The position numbers were made by a program, and so were the translations under genes. Below, piece after piece: positions 57,039-64,000 of a DNA stretch of 64,000 nucleotides (the stretch's first letter is position 1; the number at the start of each line of letters is the position of its first letter). The DNA lies in assembly GCA_015654635.1 (NCBI GenBank), contig JAATGP010000069.1, positions 106,627-170,626 of the forward strand, in the 5' to 3' direction. Under the pieces are notes generated by a model. That model saw only the letters and a program-made list of their open reading frames with translations. It had not been told where the DNA came from and did no database searches. The stretch is from Alphaproteobacteria bacterium. GTDB taxonomy: Bacteria; Pseudomonadota; Alphaproteobacteria; Micropepsales; Micropepsaceae.

Positions 57039-58724
57039 ATGGACAGGATCGCGGCCATGGCCAGCTCATTCATCGCATCTTCCGTATTCGCCTTGGCTCT
57101 CGCTGTCCCCGCTGCGGCGCAGAACGCCGCAATACCCGTAACCCTCTCGGTCGACGCCTCGCATGTTGAGGGCGTGGTGAAGCCGATCTGGCGCTTCTTC
57201 GGGGCCGACGAGCCAAATTATGCGACGATGAAAGACGGCCGCACGACGCTGGCCACGCTCGGAAGCCTCAAGCCGGGTGCGGTCTATTTCCGGACGCACA
57301 ATCTTCTCACCTCGGGCGACGGAACGCCGGCGCTGAAGTGGGGTTCGACCAACATCTATACCGAAGATGCTGCGGGCCATCCGGTCTACAACTGGACCAT
57401 CGTCGACCACATCTTCGATACCTATCTGGCGCGCGGCGTGAAGCCTTATGTCGAGATCGGCTTCATGCCGGAAGCGCTTTCGATCAAGCCGCAACCCTAT
57501 CAGCACAATTTCCGGCCCGGCAGCGGCGACATCCGGACCGGTTGGGCTTTCCCGCCCAAGGACTACGGCAAATGGGAAGAACTCGTTTATCAGTGGGTGC
57601 GCCACTGCATCGGCCGCTATGGCCGGGCCGAGGTTGCGAGCTGGTACTTTGAAACCTGGAACGAAGCCAATCTGCCTCAATATTACTGGGGCGGCACGCA
57701 AGACGAGTTTTTCAAGCTGTACGACGCGGCCGTGCACGGCGTCCGCCGGGCGCTGCCTGAGGCACGGGTGGGTGGGCCGGACATCGCCGGAACCAGCGAC
57801 ACTTTCCTCACCGATTTCATGAACCATGTGAAAAAAGCGGGGACGCCGACCGATTTCCTGTCTTTCCACGCCAAAGGCAGTCCCAAATTCATCGGGGAGG
57901 GCGGCCAGGGCCATGTGGAGATGGGCATTGCCACCCACCTTCAGGCCGCTGATCGTGAATTTGCCCAGATCGCCGCCAATCCGGCGTTCCGCACCAAACC
58001 CATCGTCATCGGCGAGTCCGATCCGGAAGGATGCGCAGCCTGCCAGGGCCCAGCCAACGCCTATCGGAACGGGACGATGTATGCGAGCTACACGGCGGCC
58101 GTTTTTCCGCGCCTGCGCGCGCTTGCCGAACGCCGCGGTGTGAATCTCGAAGGTGTGCTCACCTGGGCGTTCGAGTTTGAAGACCAACCCTATTTCGCCG
58201 GCTTCCGGCAGTTGACGTCGGCCGGGATCGATCTGCCGGTCATCAATGTCTTCAAGTTGTTTTCTAAAATGAACGGCCGCTACGTCCGGTCATTCTCGGA
58301 CCGCCAAATACCGCTGGATCAGGTGATGAAGGATGGCGTCCGCAGCGCCCCGGATGTGGGGAGTGTCGCCACGCTGGACGGCAACACACTGACGGTCTTG
58401 GTCTGGCATTATCACGATGACGACGTGGCGGGGCTGGACGCCGAGGTTCGGCTCGCGCTGCGCGGCCTGCCCAAGGCGTTCGGCAAGGCCATCGCCGTCA
58501 CTCAGTATCGCATCGATAGGGATCATGCGAACAGCTACGCGGCATGGTTGGCGATGGGCTCGCCGATCGCGCCAACGGACGAGCAGCGAACGGCGTTGCT
58601 GCAGGCCGCGCAGCTCGTCCCCATGCAAGATGTGAGCACCCTTACGGTTGTTGGGGGCAATGCCGCGCTCGAATTTCGTTTGCCGCGTCAGGGCGTGTCG
58701 CTGATTGTCCTAAGGCCCATATAG
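57039..58724 (+). CDS. Second GH39 glycosidase, probable beta-xylosidase
   Basis: A roughly 561-residue exported enzyme. It has a signal peptide (MASSFIASSVFALALAVPAAAQ). The start could be 57024, 57039 or 57057; 57024 lacks a ribosome site and overlaps the candidate operator. GH39 features are IWRFFGADEPNYA, YFRTHNLL, the acid/base Glu in WYFETWNEANLPQYYW and the nucleophile Glu in PIVIGESDPEGCAAC. FLSFHAKGSP and LTWAFEFEDQPYFAGFR match the barrel end. It belongs to a different subgroup from the first GH39 (WNEA rather than WNEP). It is the last gene of the locus. Confidence 0.85.
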   Translation: MDRIAAMASSFIASSVFALALAVPAAAQNAAIPVTLSVDASHVEGVVKPIWRFFGADEPNYATMKDGRTTLATLGSLKPGAVYFRTHNLLTSGDGTPALKWGSTNIYTEDAAGHPVYNWTIVDHIFDTYLARGVKPYVEIGFMPEALSIKPQPYQHNFRPGSGDIRTGWAFPPKDYGKWEELVYQWVRHCIGRYGRAEVASWYFETWNEANLPQYYWGGTQDEFFKLYDAAVHGVRRALPEARVGGPDIAGTSDTFLTDFMNHVKKAGTPTDFLSFHAKGSPKFIGEGGQGHVEMGIATHLQAADREFAQIAANPAFRTKPIVIGESDPEGCAACQGPANAYRNGTMYASYTAAVFPRLRALAERRGVNLEGVLTWAFEFEDQPYFAGFRQLTSAGIDLPVINVFKLFSKMNGRYVRSFSDRQIPLDQVMKDGVRSAPDVGSVATLDGNTLTVLVWHYHDDDVAGLDAEVRLALRGLPKAFGKAIAVTQYRIDRDHANSYAAWLAMGSPIAPTDEQRTALLQAAQLVPMQDVSTLTVVGGNAALEFRLPRQGVSLIVLRPI

Positions 58725-59014
58725 GCCGCTTCGACGGCCATAGCGGCGGTGGTCTGACGGTCGTGGGGGGCATAGCCTTGTGCATTTTTCGATGCTCCAC
58801 TTACATTGCAGGCAAAGAACGCCGCGTCAGCACGAGGTAAGGAACATTCGCGCTTGCTAGGGATGCTGCTGAGGATTGGTATCTGGAGCGGCGTGGCAAG
58901 TTCCGCGCGGGCACCCTCAGGAACGGTAAGACCTTCAGGCGCGCCGCGGAAAGTTCCTGCCCGAGTATAAGGTCATAACGCTCGGGCAGCGCAGCCCGCA
59001 TTACGGGAAGAGGC

Positions 59015-59161
59015 ATGGCGACCGGCTACGCGTTCCCTTGCTGCTCTTCTTCGGCAACAAACCGGCCGGTGAACGCATTCTTGACATCGAGCTACCGGGC
59101 AAGAACCGCGTTGGTCTTTGCAAGAGGATGCGGAGCCTTCAATACAATCAATGATTGCTGA
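59015..59161 (+). CDS. Small Cys-containing ORF, possible RiPP precursor (hypothetical)
   Basis: This ORF is not in the supplied track. ATG at 59015 follows the strong ribosome site GGGAAGAGGC and encodes 48 residues: it begins MATGYAFPCCSSSATN and ends CGAFNTINDC before TGA at 59159-59161. It has four Cys residues (9, 10, 39, 48). It ends 51 nt before the radical SAM gene on the same strand, the usual place for a RiPP precursor. Against it, an overlapping frame (RLRVPLLLFFGNKPAGER, up to a stop at 59153) looks equally coding-like but has no start. I do not recognise either sequence. The rest of 58725-59212 shows nothing else I can assign. Confidence 0.35.
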   Translation: MATGYAFPCCSSSATNRPVNAFLTSSYRARTALVFARGCGAFNTINDC

Positions 59162-59212
59162 GAGGCGCGAAACAGTACACAGTCCAACTCCTTATGACGA
59201 GGTGGCCGTTCT

Positions 59213-61036
59213 ATGCAGAAGCCGAAGGAACTTGAGACAGTCACCGACATCTGTCTCGTCATACCTGCGTTCGATACACTGAATCTGACACCGCTCGGCA
59301 CTTCTGTTCTGATTGCCGCCTGCCGGCAGCGGGGCCTGCAGGTCGGCGCGGTTTATGCCAGCGTGCTGATGGCGGCGCGCATCGGCTACGACGTCTACGA
59401 AACGATTTGCAAGACTTTGGTGCGCAAGCAGCCGGGCGAATACATTTTCAAGCCGCACGCTTATCCGCCGGAGGTGCTGGCACGGATTCCCGAGGGCATT
59501 GAGCATCCCAAAATGCGCGATTTGATCGCGGCTGTGGCGCCTGCCACCGGACCGCATCTGGATGAGGTCGTCCAAGCGATTGCCGCCAAGAAGCCGCGTA
59601 TTGTCGGCATCACCAATATGTTTCAGCAGAACATGTCGGCCTTCGCCATTTCGCGGCGGGTGCGCATGGTTCTGCCTGAGGCGTTGATTGTCATGGGCGG
59701 TGCCAATGTCACCGGCGTGATGGCAAGGGGGCTCGCACAGGTTTTCGATTGCGTCGATTATTTTTTCGACGGCGAGGCGGACACTGTGTTTCCCGATTTC
59801 TGCGAGGCTTATCTGCATCGCGGCGTGCGGCCTGCCGATCGCATCGTCGGATGCGCGCCGCTACAGAACATGGACGATTCGCCGGACGCCGATTTCTCCG
59901 ACTTCATCGCCGCGATGCGCGAACAGCAGGACGCGGGGCGGCTGCCGTCGGGTCTTCCGGGATATATAACCTATGAGTCCTCGCGCGGCTGTTGGTGGGG
60001 CGCCAAGCATCATTGCACTTTCTGCGGCCTCAACCAGGCAAGCATGAACTTTCGCGAAAAGAGGCCGGAGCGGGTGGTGCGGGAGCTTGTCGCTCTCGAT
60101 CAGCGATGGGGCGGCAGGCCGATTCGCACAGCCGACAACATCATCCCAAACTCCTACTTTACGACGGTGCTGCCGCATCTGGCGGCCCTGCCGCGCCCGC
60201 CCAAACTCTTCTACGAGGCGAAAGCAAATCTCAAGGAGGAGCAGGTGGCCTTGATGCGCAAGGCCGGCATATACAGTATCCAGCCGGGCGTCGAATCCTT
60301 GTCGACGCCGGTCCTGAAGCTGATGCGCAAGGGCATTTCCGCGCATCAGAACATCATGTTGTTGCGCAGCAGCGCCAAGCTCGGCATGCGCGCGGGCTGG
60401 AACTTGATCTACGGCTTTCCGGGCGAGACGCAGCAGAACTATCGCGACATGCTCGCGCTCTTTCCCGCCATCCTGCATATGCGGCCGCCGGATGGCATCT
60501 CCGAAATCATGATGGATCGGTTCAGCCCGAATTTTAACGATCATGAGCGCATGGGCATTCCCGCGATCAAGCCGTTCGAGATCTATCGTGGTCTCTATCC
60601 GTCCGATGCGCCGCTTGACGAGATCGCTTATCACTTCGACGGCATCTACACGACGGAGTTTCTGGAAGACGCGGCGTTGGTAAGAGAATTTTGCGACAGC
60701 GTGGGCCATTGGAAACGCTTGTGGCAGAGCCCGCGGCGTCGGCCGCTTCTGCACCTGGAGATGAGGGCAAACGGCGCAGCGGTCGTCATCGACACAAGAC
60801 CCATCGCGCGCGCACCGCTCGTCGTTCTTTCTCCGGAAGCGGTCAATGCACTGACTCATTTCGAGCGTCCCCGGGCGCGTGAGGGATTGCCCAAAGCCGC
60901 CGCACAGCATCTCGATTTTCTTCTTCAGCACCGTTATGTCGTTGACCACGAAAACTTGCTTCTGAATGTCGTGGTTCAAGGGGTCGCAACCGAGCCGAAA
61001 CCGGCCCGCGCTTTGGTGGCAGCCGCAGTCTCGTGA
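59213..61036 (+). CDS. RiPP maturation radical SAM C-methyltransferase (B12-dependent type)
   Basis: A 607-residue cytosolic enzyme of the RiPP maturation radical SAM family (rSAM_ocin type, TIGR03975-like), expected to methylate unactivated carbons in a peptide precursor using SAM and cobalamin. The N-terminal part (about 10-200: ICLVIPAFDTLNLTPLGTSV, GITNMFQQNMSAFAISRRVR, VMGGANVTG, FDGEAD) is a B12-binding-like domain. The cluster motif is ESSRGCWWGAKHHCTFCGLN, that is C-x7-C-x2-C (Cys 260, 268, 271), rather than the standard CxxxCxxC. The barrel continues through IQPGVESLSTPVLKLMRKG and NLIYGFPGET. The C-terminal 150 residues form an accessory domain. No transporter, protease or recognised precursor is adjacent. 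Confidence 0.85.
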   Translation: MQKPKELETVTDICLVIPAFDTLNLTPLGTSVLIAACRQRGLQVGAVYASVLMAARIGYDVYETICKTLVRKQPGEYIFKPHAYPPEVLARIPEGIEHPKMRDLIAAVAPATGPHLDEVVQAIAAKKPRIVGITNMFQQNMSAFAISRRVRMVLPEALIVMGGANVTGVMARGLAQVFDCVDYFFDGEADTVFPDFCEAYLHRGVRPADRIVGCAPLQNMDDSPDADFSDFIAAMREQQDAGRLPSGLPGYITYESSRGCWWGAKHHCTFCGLNQASMNFREKRPERVVRELVALDQRWGGRPIRTADNIIPNSYFTTVLPHLAALPRPPKLFYEAKANLKEEQVALMRKAGIYSIQPGVESLSTPVLKLMRKGISAHQNIMLLRSSAKLGMRAGWNLIYGFPGETQQNYRDMLALFPAILHMRPPDGISEIMMDRFSPNFNDHERMGIPAIKPFEIYRGLYPSDAPLDEIAYHFDGIYTTEFLEDAALVREFCDSVGHWKRLWQSPRRRPLLHLEMRANGAAVVIDTRPIARAPLVVLSPEAVNALTHFERPRAREGLPKAAAQHLDFLLQHRYVVDHENLLLNVVVQGVATEPKPARALVAAAVS

Positions 61037-61076
61037 GCGTCTGTCCTGGGCGCTTCAGCCCTAAGTGCGCCGCCGC

Positions 61077-62090
61077 TTACAGCCGCACAATCAGCTTGCC
61101 GAAATTGGCGCCGCGCAGCAGGCCGATAAAGGCCTTGGGTGCCGTCTCCAGCCCGTCCACGATATCTTCGCGATAGCGCAAGCGTCCCGCGGCGATCCAG
61201 CCCGCCGCCTCGCGATAGAAATCGTCCTGCTGCGCGGCGAATTCGTAGACGATGTAGCCGCGGATCGAGAGGCTTTTGGTCAGCACTTGGCGCATCATGC
61301 CCGCCAAGCGGTCGGGCCCTGCGGGTGCCTCGTCGTTATATTGCGCGATGAGGCCGCAGACCGGCACCCGCGCGAAATCGTTGAGCAGCGGAAACACCGC
61401 ATTCCAAATGGGGCCGCCGACATTCTCGAAATAGACGTCGATCCCTTCGGGGCAGGCCGCTGCAAGCTGGGCCGCAAAATCGGAGCTGCGATGGTCGACC
61501 ACCGCATCGAAACCCAGAACGTCACGGACAAAGGCGCATTTGTCGGCGCCCCCCGCGATGCCCACTGCCCGGGCTCCCTTAATACGGGCGATCTGGCCAA
61601 CCACCGAGCCCACCGCGCCGCTCGCCGCCGCCACCACCACGGTTTCGCCGGGCTTGGGTTTGCCGATCGTCAAAAGACCGGCATAAGCGGTAAATCCCGG
61701 CATGCCGAGCACACCCAGCGCCGTGGTCACGGGCGCCGCCGCCGGATCCAGCTTGCGCAGGCCCGTACCGTCGCAGACGGCAAAGCGCTGCCAGCCGGAA
61801 TAGGACAGCACCACATCGCCGGTGTGATAATCCGGATGACGCGAGGCGATGACCTCGGCCACCGTGCCGCCCACCATCACCGCGTCCACCTCCACCGGCT
61901 TGGCATAGGATTTGGCGGCGTTCATCCGTCCACGCATATAAGGATCGAGCGACAAATACCGGATCTTGAGCAGCACCTCGCCCGCTTTGGGCACCGGCAT
62001 GGGCACCTCTTCGAGGCGGAAATGCTCCGGTCCCGGCCAGCCCACGGGGCGTTTCGCCAGCACAATGCGTTGGTTTGTTTCGGGGGGCAT
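61077..62090 (-). CDS. NADP-dependent oxidoreductase, CurA/leukotriene B4 dehydrogenase-like MDR
   Basis: A 337-residue zinc-independent medium-chain reductase acting on enones or similar carbonyls. Start 62090 (MPPETNQRIVLAKRPVGWPGPEHFRLEE) fits the family; the track start adds 28 unlikely residues. Motifs are YLSLDPYMRGRM, GMPGFTAYAGLLTIGKPKPGETVVVAAASGAVGSVVGQIA (cofactor site) and VYFENVGGPIWNAV, all typical of the PTGR/CurA group. It is convergent with the radical SAM gene and has no evident link to it. Confidence 0.88.
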   Translation of the reverse strand: MPPETNQRIVLAKRPVGWPGPEHFRLEEVPMPVPKAGEVLLKIRYLSLDPYMRGRMNAAKSYAKPVEVDAVMVGGTVAEVIASRHPDYHTGDVVLSYSGWQRFAVCDGTGLRKLDPAAAPVTTALGVLGMPGFTAYAGLLTIGKPKPGETVVVAAASGAVGSVVGQIARIKGARAVGIAGGADKCAFVRDVLGFDAVVDHRSSDFAAQLAAACPEGIDVYFENVGGPIWNAVFPLLNDFARVPVCGLIAQYNDEAPAGPDRLAGMMRQVLTKSLSIRGYIVYEFAAQQDDFYREAAGWIAAGRLRYREDIVDGLETAPKAFIGLLRGANFGKLIVRL

Positions 62091-62191
62091 CGCAGCGTTC
62101 CTATCGGGCCGATGAAGACTACACCCCAAAACCGGCGCGATAAAATGCGGCCTTCTCGCCAGCCCGTGATCCATCCCGTCAAATCAAGCAA

Positions 62192-62223
62192 AAAGGCAAG
62201 ACCGCGGCGACGGTCTTGCCTTT
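62192..62223. terminator. Strong bidirectional terminator after the right-hand TBDR
   Basis: AAAGGCAAGACCG and CGGTCTTGCCTTT form a perfect 13-bp stem with a 6-nt loop. T residues follow on both strands. Confidence 0.9.
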
Positions 62224-62246
62224 GCTCTGCCTGTTTGCCGAAGGCG

Positions 62247-64000
62247 TTAGTTGAACGTCTTCTTCAGCGTCACGAACACCGAGCGCGGCGCACCGGGCAG
62301 CAGCGTCTGGCTATCGCCGCGGGCGGTGAAGCCGTTCGAGCCGATGGTCGCGATATAGTCTTTGTCGAACAGATTATCGACATTGACCTGAAGCTCAAGC
62401 CCGTCGGCAAGGCCGTCGCTATGCACGCGATAGCCGGCCGTCAGGCTGACCAGGGCGCGGCCCGGCACCGACTGATCGTCTTCATAGGTGAAGTAGCGCT
62501 TGCTCATATAGGAGACATCGATATTGCCGAAGAACACGCTGTCATCATAGTTCAAGGCCGCGTTCAGGATATGCTTGGGCGCGTCGGTCGTGATCTTGTC
62601 CTTGGTATGCATGATGACAGCGCCGGTACCGTCCAGCGTATCGTCGTCATAGGTGGATTCGTTGAAGGAATAAGACCCCGACAGCCAGGCCTTTTCCCAG
62701 AAATGCCAGGTGGCGGCCGCTTCGATACCCTTCGATGTGACCGAGCCGACATTGGAAAGCACCGAGGGATTGCCGAGAATGCCGACGCCGACCTGAGTCG
62801 CCAGCTGACGATTCTTGAACATCACATAATAGCCGGCGATCAAAGCCTGAAAGGTGTCGGTGTTGAAGCGATAGCCCGCTTCGATGGTCTGCGAGGTTTC
62901 TGGCTTCAGCGTGTTCTTGATGGCGTTGAAGCCCGGCTGGGTGGTCGAGAAGGGGCCACTGGTGGCGGCGCTGACGAAAGCGCGCTGGTTCTTGGAATAA
63001 TCGGCGAAGACTTCGCTGGCATCGCTGATCTGATAATTGGCGCCGGCCTGGGGCAGGAAGCCGTTGTCGGTCTTGATCTTGCCGCCGGTGAACTGGTCGG
63101 AGCTGAGCGGCAGGAAGGGCGCCGTGATCTGGTTGGCGAGCAGATGGGCGCCATTGTTGACCGTCTGGGTCTTGAAACCGAAATTGATTTTCAGGTCCTC
63201 GGTCACCTTCCAGCTGTCCTGCAAATGGGCGACCACGGTGGTGGTGTTGAAGGCATAGGCCCATTGCGTCGCAATCGGATTGGAAGGGAACTGCAGGCTG
63301 GTGACGCCCGAACCATCGGCCGCCAGCGCGTAGTAGCGGCGGGCCTGATGGAAGTTGTTGTTCTCGTACCAGACGCCGCCTTCGATGGTGTGGTCGCCGA
63401 GCGTCCAGCTCAGCGAGGAGACGACGCCATAGCGGCTGATGGCATATTCGGTGGTGCGCACGGAGATCGGGGCGGCACCGGGAATGAGTTCGCTGGTCGG
63501 AACGTAAGGCGTCCACCACAGTCCGCGGCCGGTGTTGTTGTGGCCATAGCCGGTGACTTTGAGGTCCAAGCCCGGTGTGATCGACCAATCCGTCGTCACG
63601 CCGCCAAGCACGTCGTTGCGCAGGCCCGAAGCATTATAATAGGCATCGTCCGCCGTGGCGAAAGGTGCCGGCAGCGGCTTGCCTTGCTGATAATCATTGG
63701 CGACTTCGACGGCGAGCGGCCAGTTGTTGCTGATGTTGTCCCAGTCCTTGCCCAGACGATGCAGCATGTCGAGCGAGAAATCCTGATAGTCGTTCTCGCG
63801 GCGGACGGAGTAGTTGAGAAAGCCCGTGACGGTGGCGGTCTGGCCGATGTCCTGCACGATCTTGCCATTGATCAATTGCTGCTTTTGCAGGCCGTCGCCC
63901 TTCCATTTGTCGGACTGCTGGAAGCTATAGCTGACATAGGCGCGCGTGCCGGTGGGCAACGCGCCGCTATCGAGGCGGACAAATTCATGCACGGCATCGA
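62247..64000 (-). CDS. TonB-dependent receptor, C-terminal part (5' end outside window)
   Basis: An outer-membrane receptor barrel of at least 580 residues. The frame continues past the window edge, so the GTG at 63992 is not a real start. Barrel strands such as SWTLGDHTIEGGVWYENN, TFQALIAGYYVMFKNRQL and GLELQVNVDNLFDKDYIATIG lead to the terminal PRSVFVTLKKTFN. It is a paralogue of the amber-interrupted TBDR: compare HNNTGRG with HNNAGRG, and YMSKRYFTYEDDQSV with FVGKRYVTYTNDMSV. The ligand is unknown. Confidence 0.85.
   Translation of the reverse strand, partial: DAVHEFVRLDSGALPTGTRAYVSYSFQQSDKWKGDGLQKQQLINGKIVQDIGQTATVTGFLNYSVRRENDYQDFSLDMLHRLGKDWDNISNNWPLAVEVANDYQQGKPLPAPFATADDAYYNASGLRNDVLGGVTTDWSITPGLDLKVTGYGHNNTGRGLWWTPYVPTSELIPGAAPISVRTTEYAISRYGVVSSLSWTLGDHTIEGGVWYENNNFHQARRYYALAADGSGVTSLQFPSNPIATQWAYAFNTTTVVAHLQDSWKVTEDLKINFGFKTQTVNNGAHLLANQITAPFLPLSSDQFTGGKIKTDNGFLPQAGANYQISDASEVFADYSKNQRAFVSAATSGPFSTTQPGFNAIKNTLKPETSQTIEAGYRFNTDTFQALIAGYYVMFKNRQLATQVGVGILGNPSVLSNVGSVTSKGIEAAATWHFWEKAWLSGSYSFNESTYDDDTLDGTGAVIMHTKDKITTDAPKHILNAALNYDDSVFFGNIDVSYMSKRYFTYEDDQSVPGRALVSLTAGYRVHSDGLADGLELQVNVDNLFDKDYIATIGSNGFTARGDSQTLLPGAPRSVFVTLKKTFN

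Noticed and set aside
58863-58970. 35-codon ORF starting MLLRIGIWSGVASS as an alternative RiPP precursor
   Set aside because: The ribosome site is too close to the ATG, there is no Cys and it is farther from the radical SAM gene than the 48-codon ORF.
58801-59016. 71-codon minus-strand ORF upstream of the radical SAM gene
   Set aside because: No recognisable motif, opposite orientation to the enzyme gene, and no convincing ribosome site.
1-64000. CRISPR array, insertion sequence with terminal repeats, rRNA or riboswitch
   Set aside because: No regularly spaced repeats, transposase motifs, rRNA sequence or known riboswitch pattern was seen. I also found no second copy of the tRNA-Leu 3' end that would mark a right attachment site.

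Overview
The window looks like a chromosomal segment of a GC-rich, glycan-degrading alphaproteobacterium. The clues are a TorF-type porin, several TonB-dependent receptors (TBDRs), a DadA/PurH/BioBA housekeeping block and a large set of exported glycosidases. I cannot name the genus from sequence alone; something near Caulobacterales, Sphingomonadales or Rhizomicrobium-type organisms would fit. All assignments come from motif recognition in the supplied translations. No searches were run.

Left part (1-24.9 kb), mostly housekeeping and envelope functions. It opens with the 3' end of a TBDR followed after 10 nt by a hybrid sensor kinase. Next come a GT39-like membrane glycosyltransferase, a TorF porin, a histidine phosphatase, a periplasmic TonB_C-like protein, a TBDR interrupted by one in-frame amber codon, a long SPFH/flotillin-like protein, L-lactate dehydrogenase, a stand-alone HsdR-N-type nuclease, a LOG-family/beta-CASP pair, DadA, a 2-hydroxyacid dehydrogenase, PurH and biotin genes (bioB-bioA, divergent bioD). 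tRNA-Leu(CAA) closes this part.

Middle part (24.9-58.7 kb), a hemicellulose and L-arabinose utilisation locus. It begins beside tRNA-Leu with a decayed recombinase 3' end, which suggests an old insertion at the tRNA. It encodes exported exo-acting enzymes (two GH39, two GH51, GH3, GH27, GH95), a SASA acetylesterase, three other esterases, aldose 1-epimerase, an SSS sugar symporter and the isomerase pathway araA-araB-araD. A Gfo/Idh/MocA dehydrogenase and an FCD-type GntR regulator follow. A recurring palindrome near ATTTGTC-T-GACAAAT lies upstream of most of these transcription units, including the regulator itself, so the regulator probably controls the cluster. Several neighbours are broken: a TBDR without its plug, the tail of a six-hairpin glycosidase, and a frameshifted SMP-30 lactonase tail. 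Together the genes would release arabinose, xylose, galactose and L-galactose/fucose from a decorated xylan-type glycan, import sugar and feed it to the pentose phosphate pathway.

Right part (58.7-64 kb). A B12-type radical SAM enzyme of the RiPP C-methyltransferase family sits here with no other RiPP gene. A possible 48-residue Cys-containing precursor ORF with a good Shine-Dalgarno sequence lies 51 nt upstream. A CurA-like NADP-dependent oxidoreductase and the 3' portion of another TBDR, which runs off the window, complete the segment.
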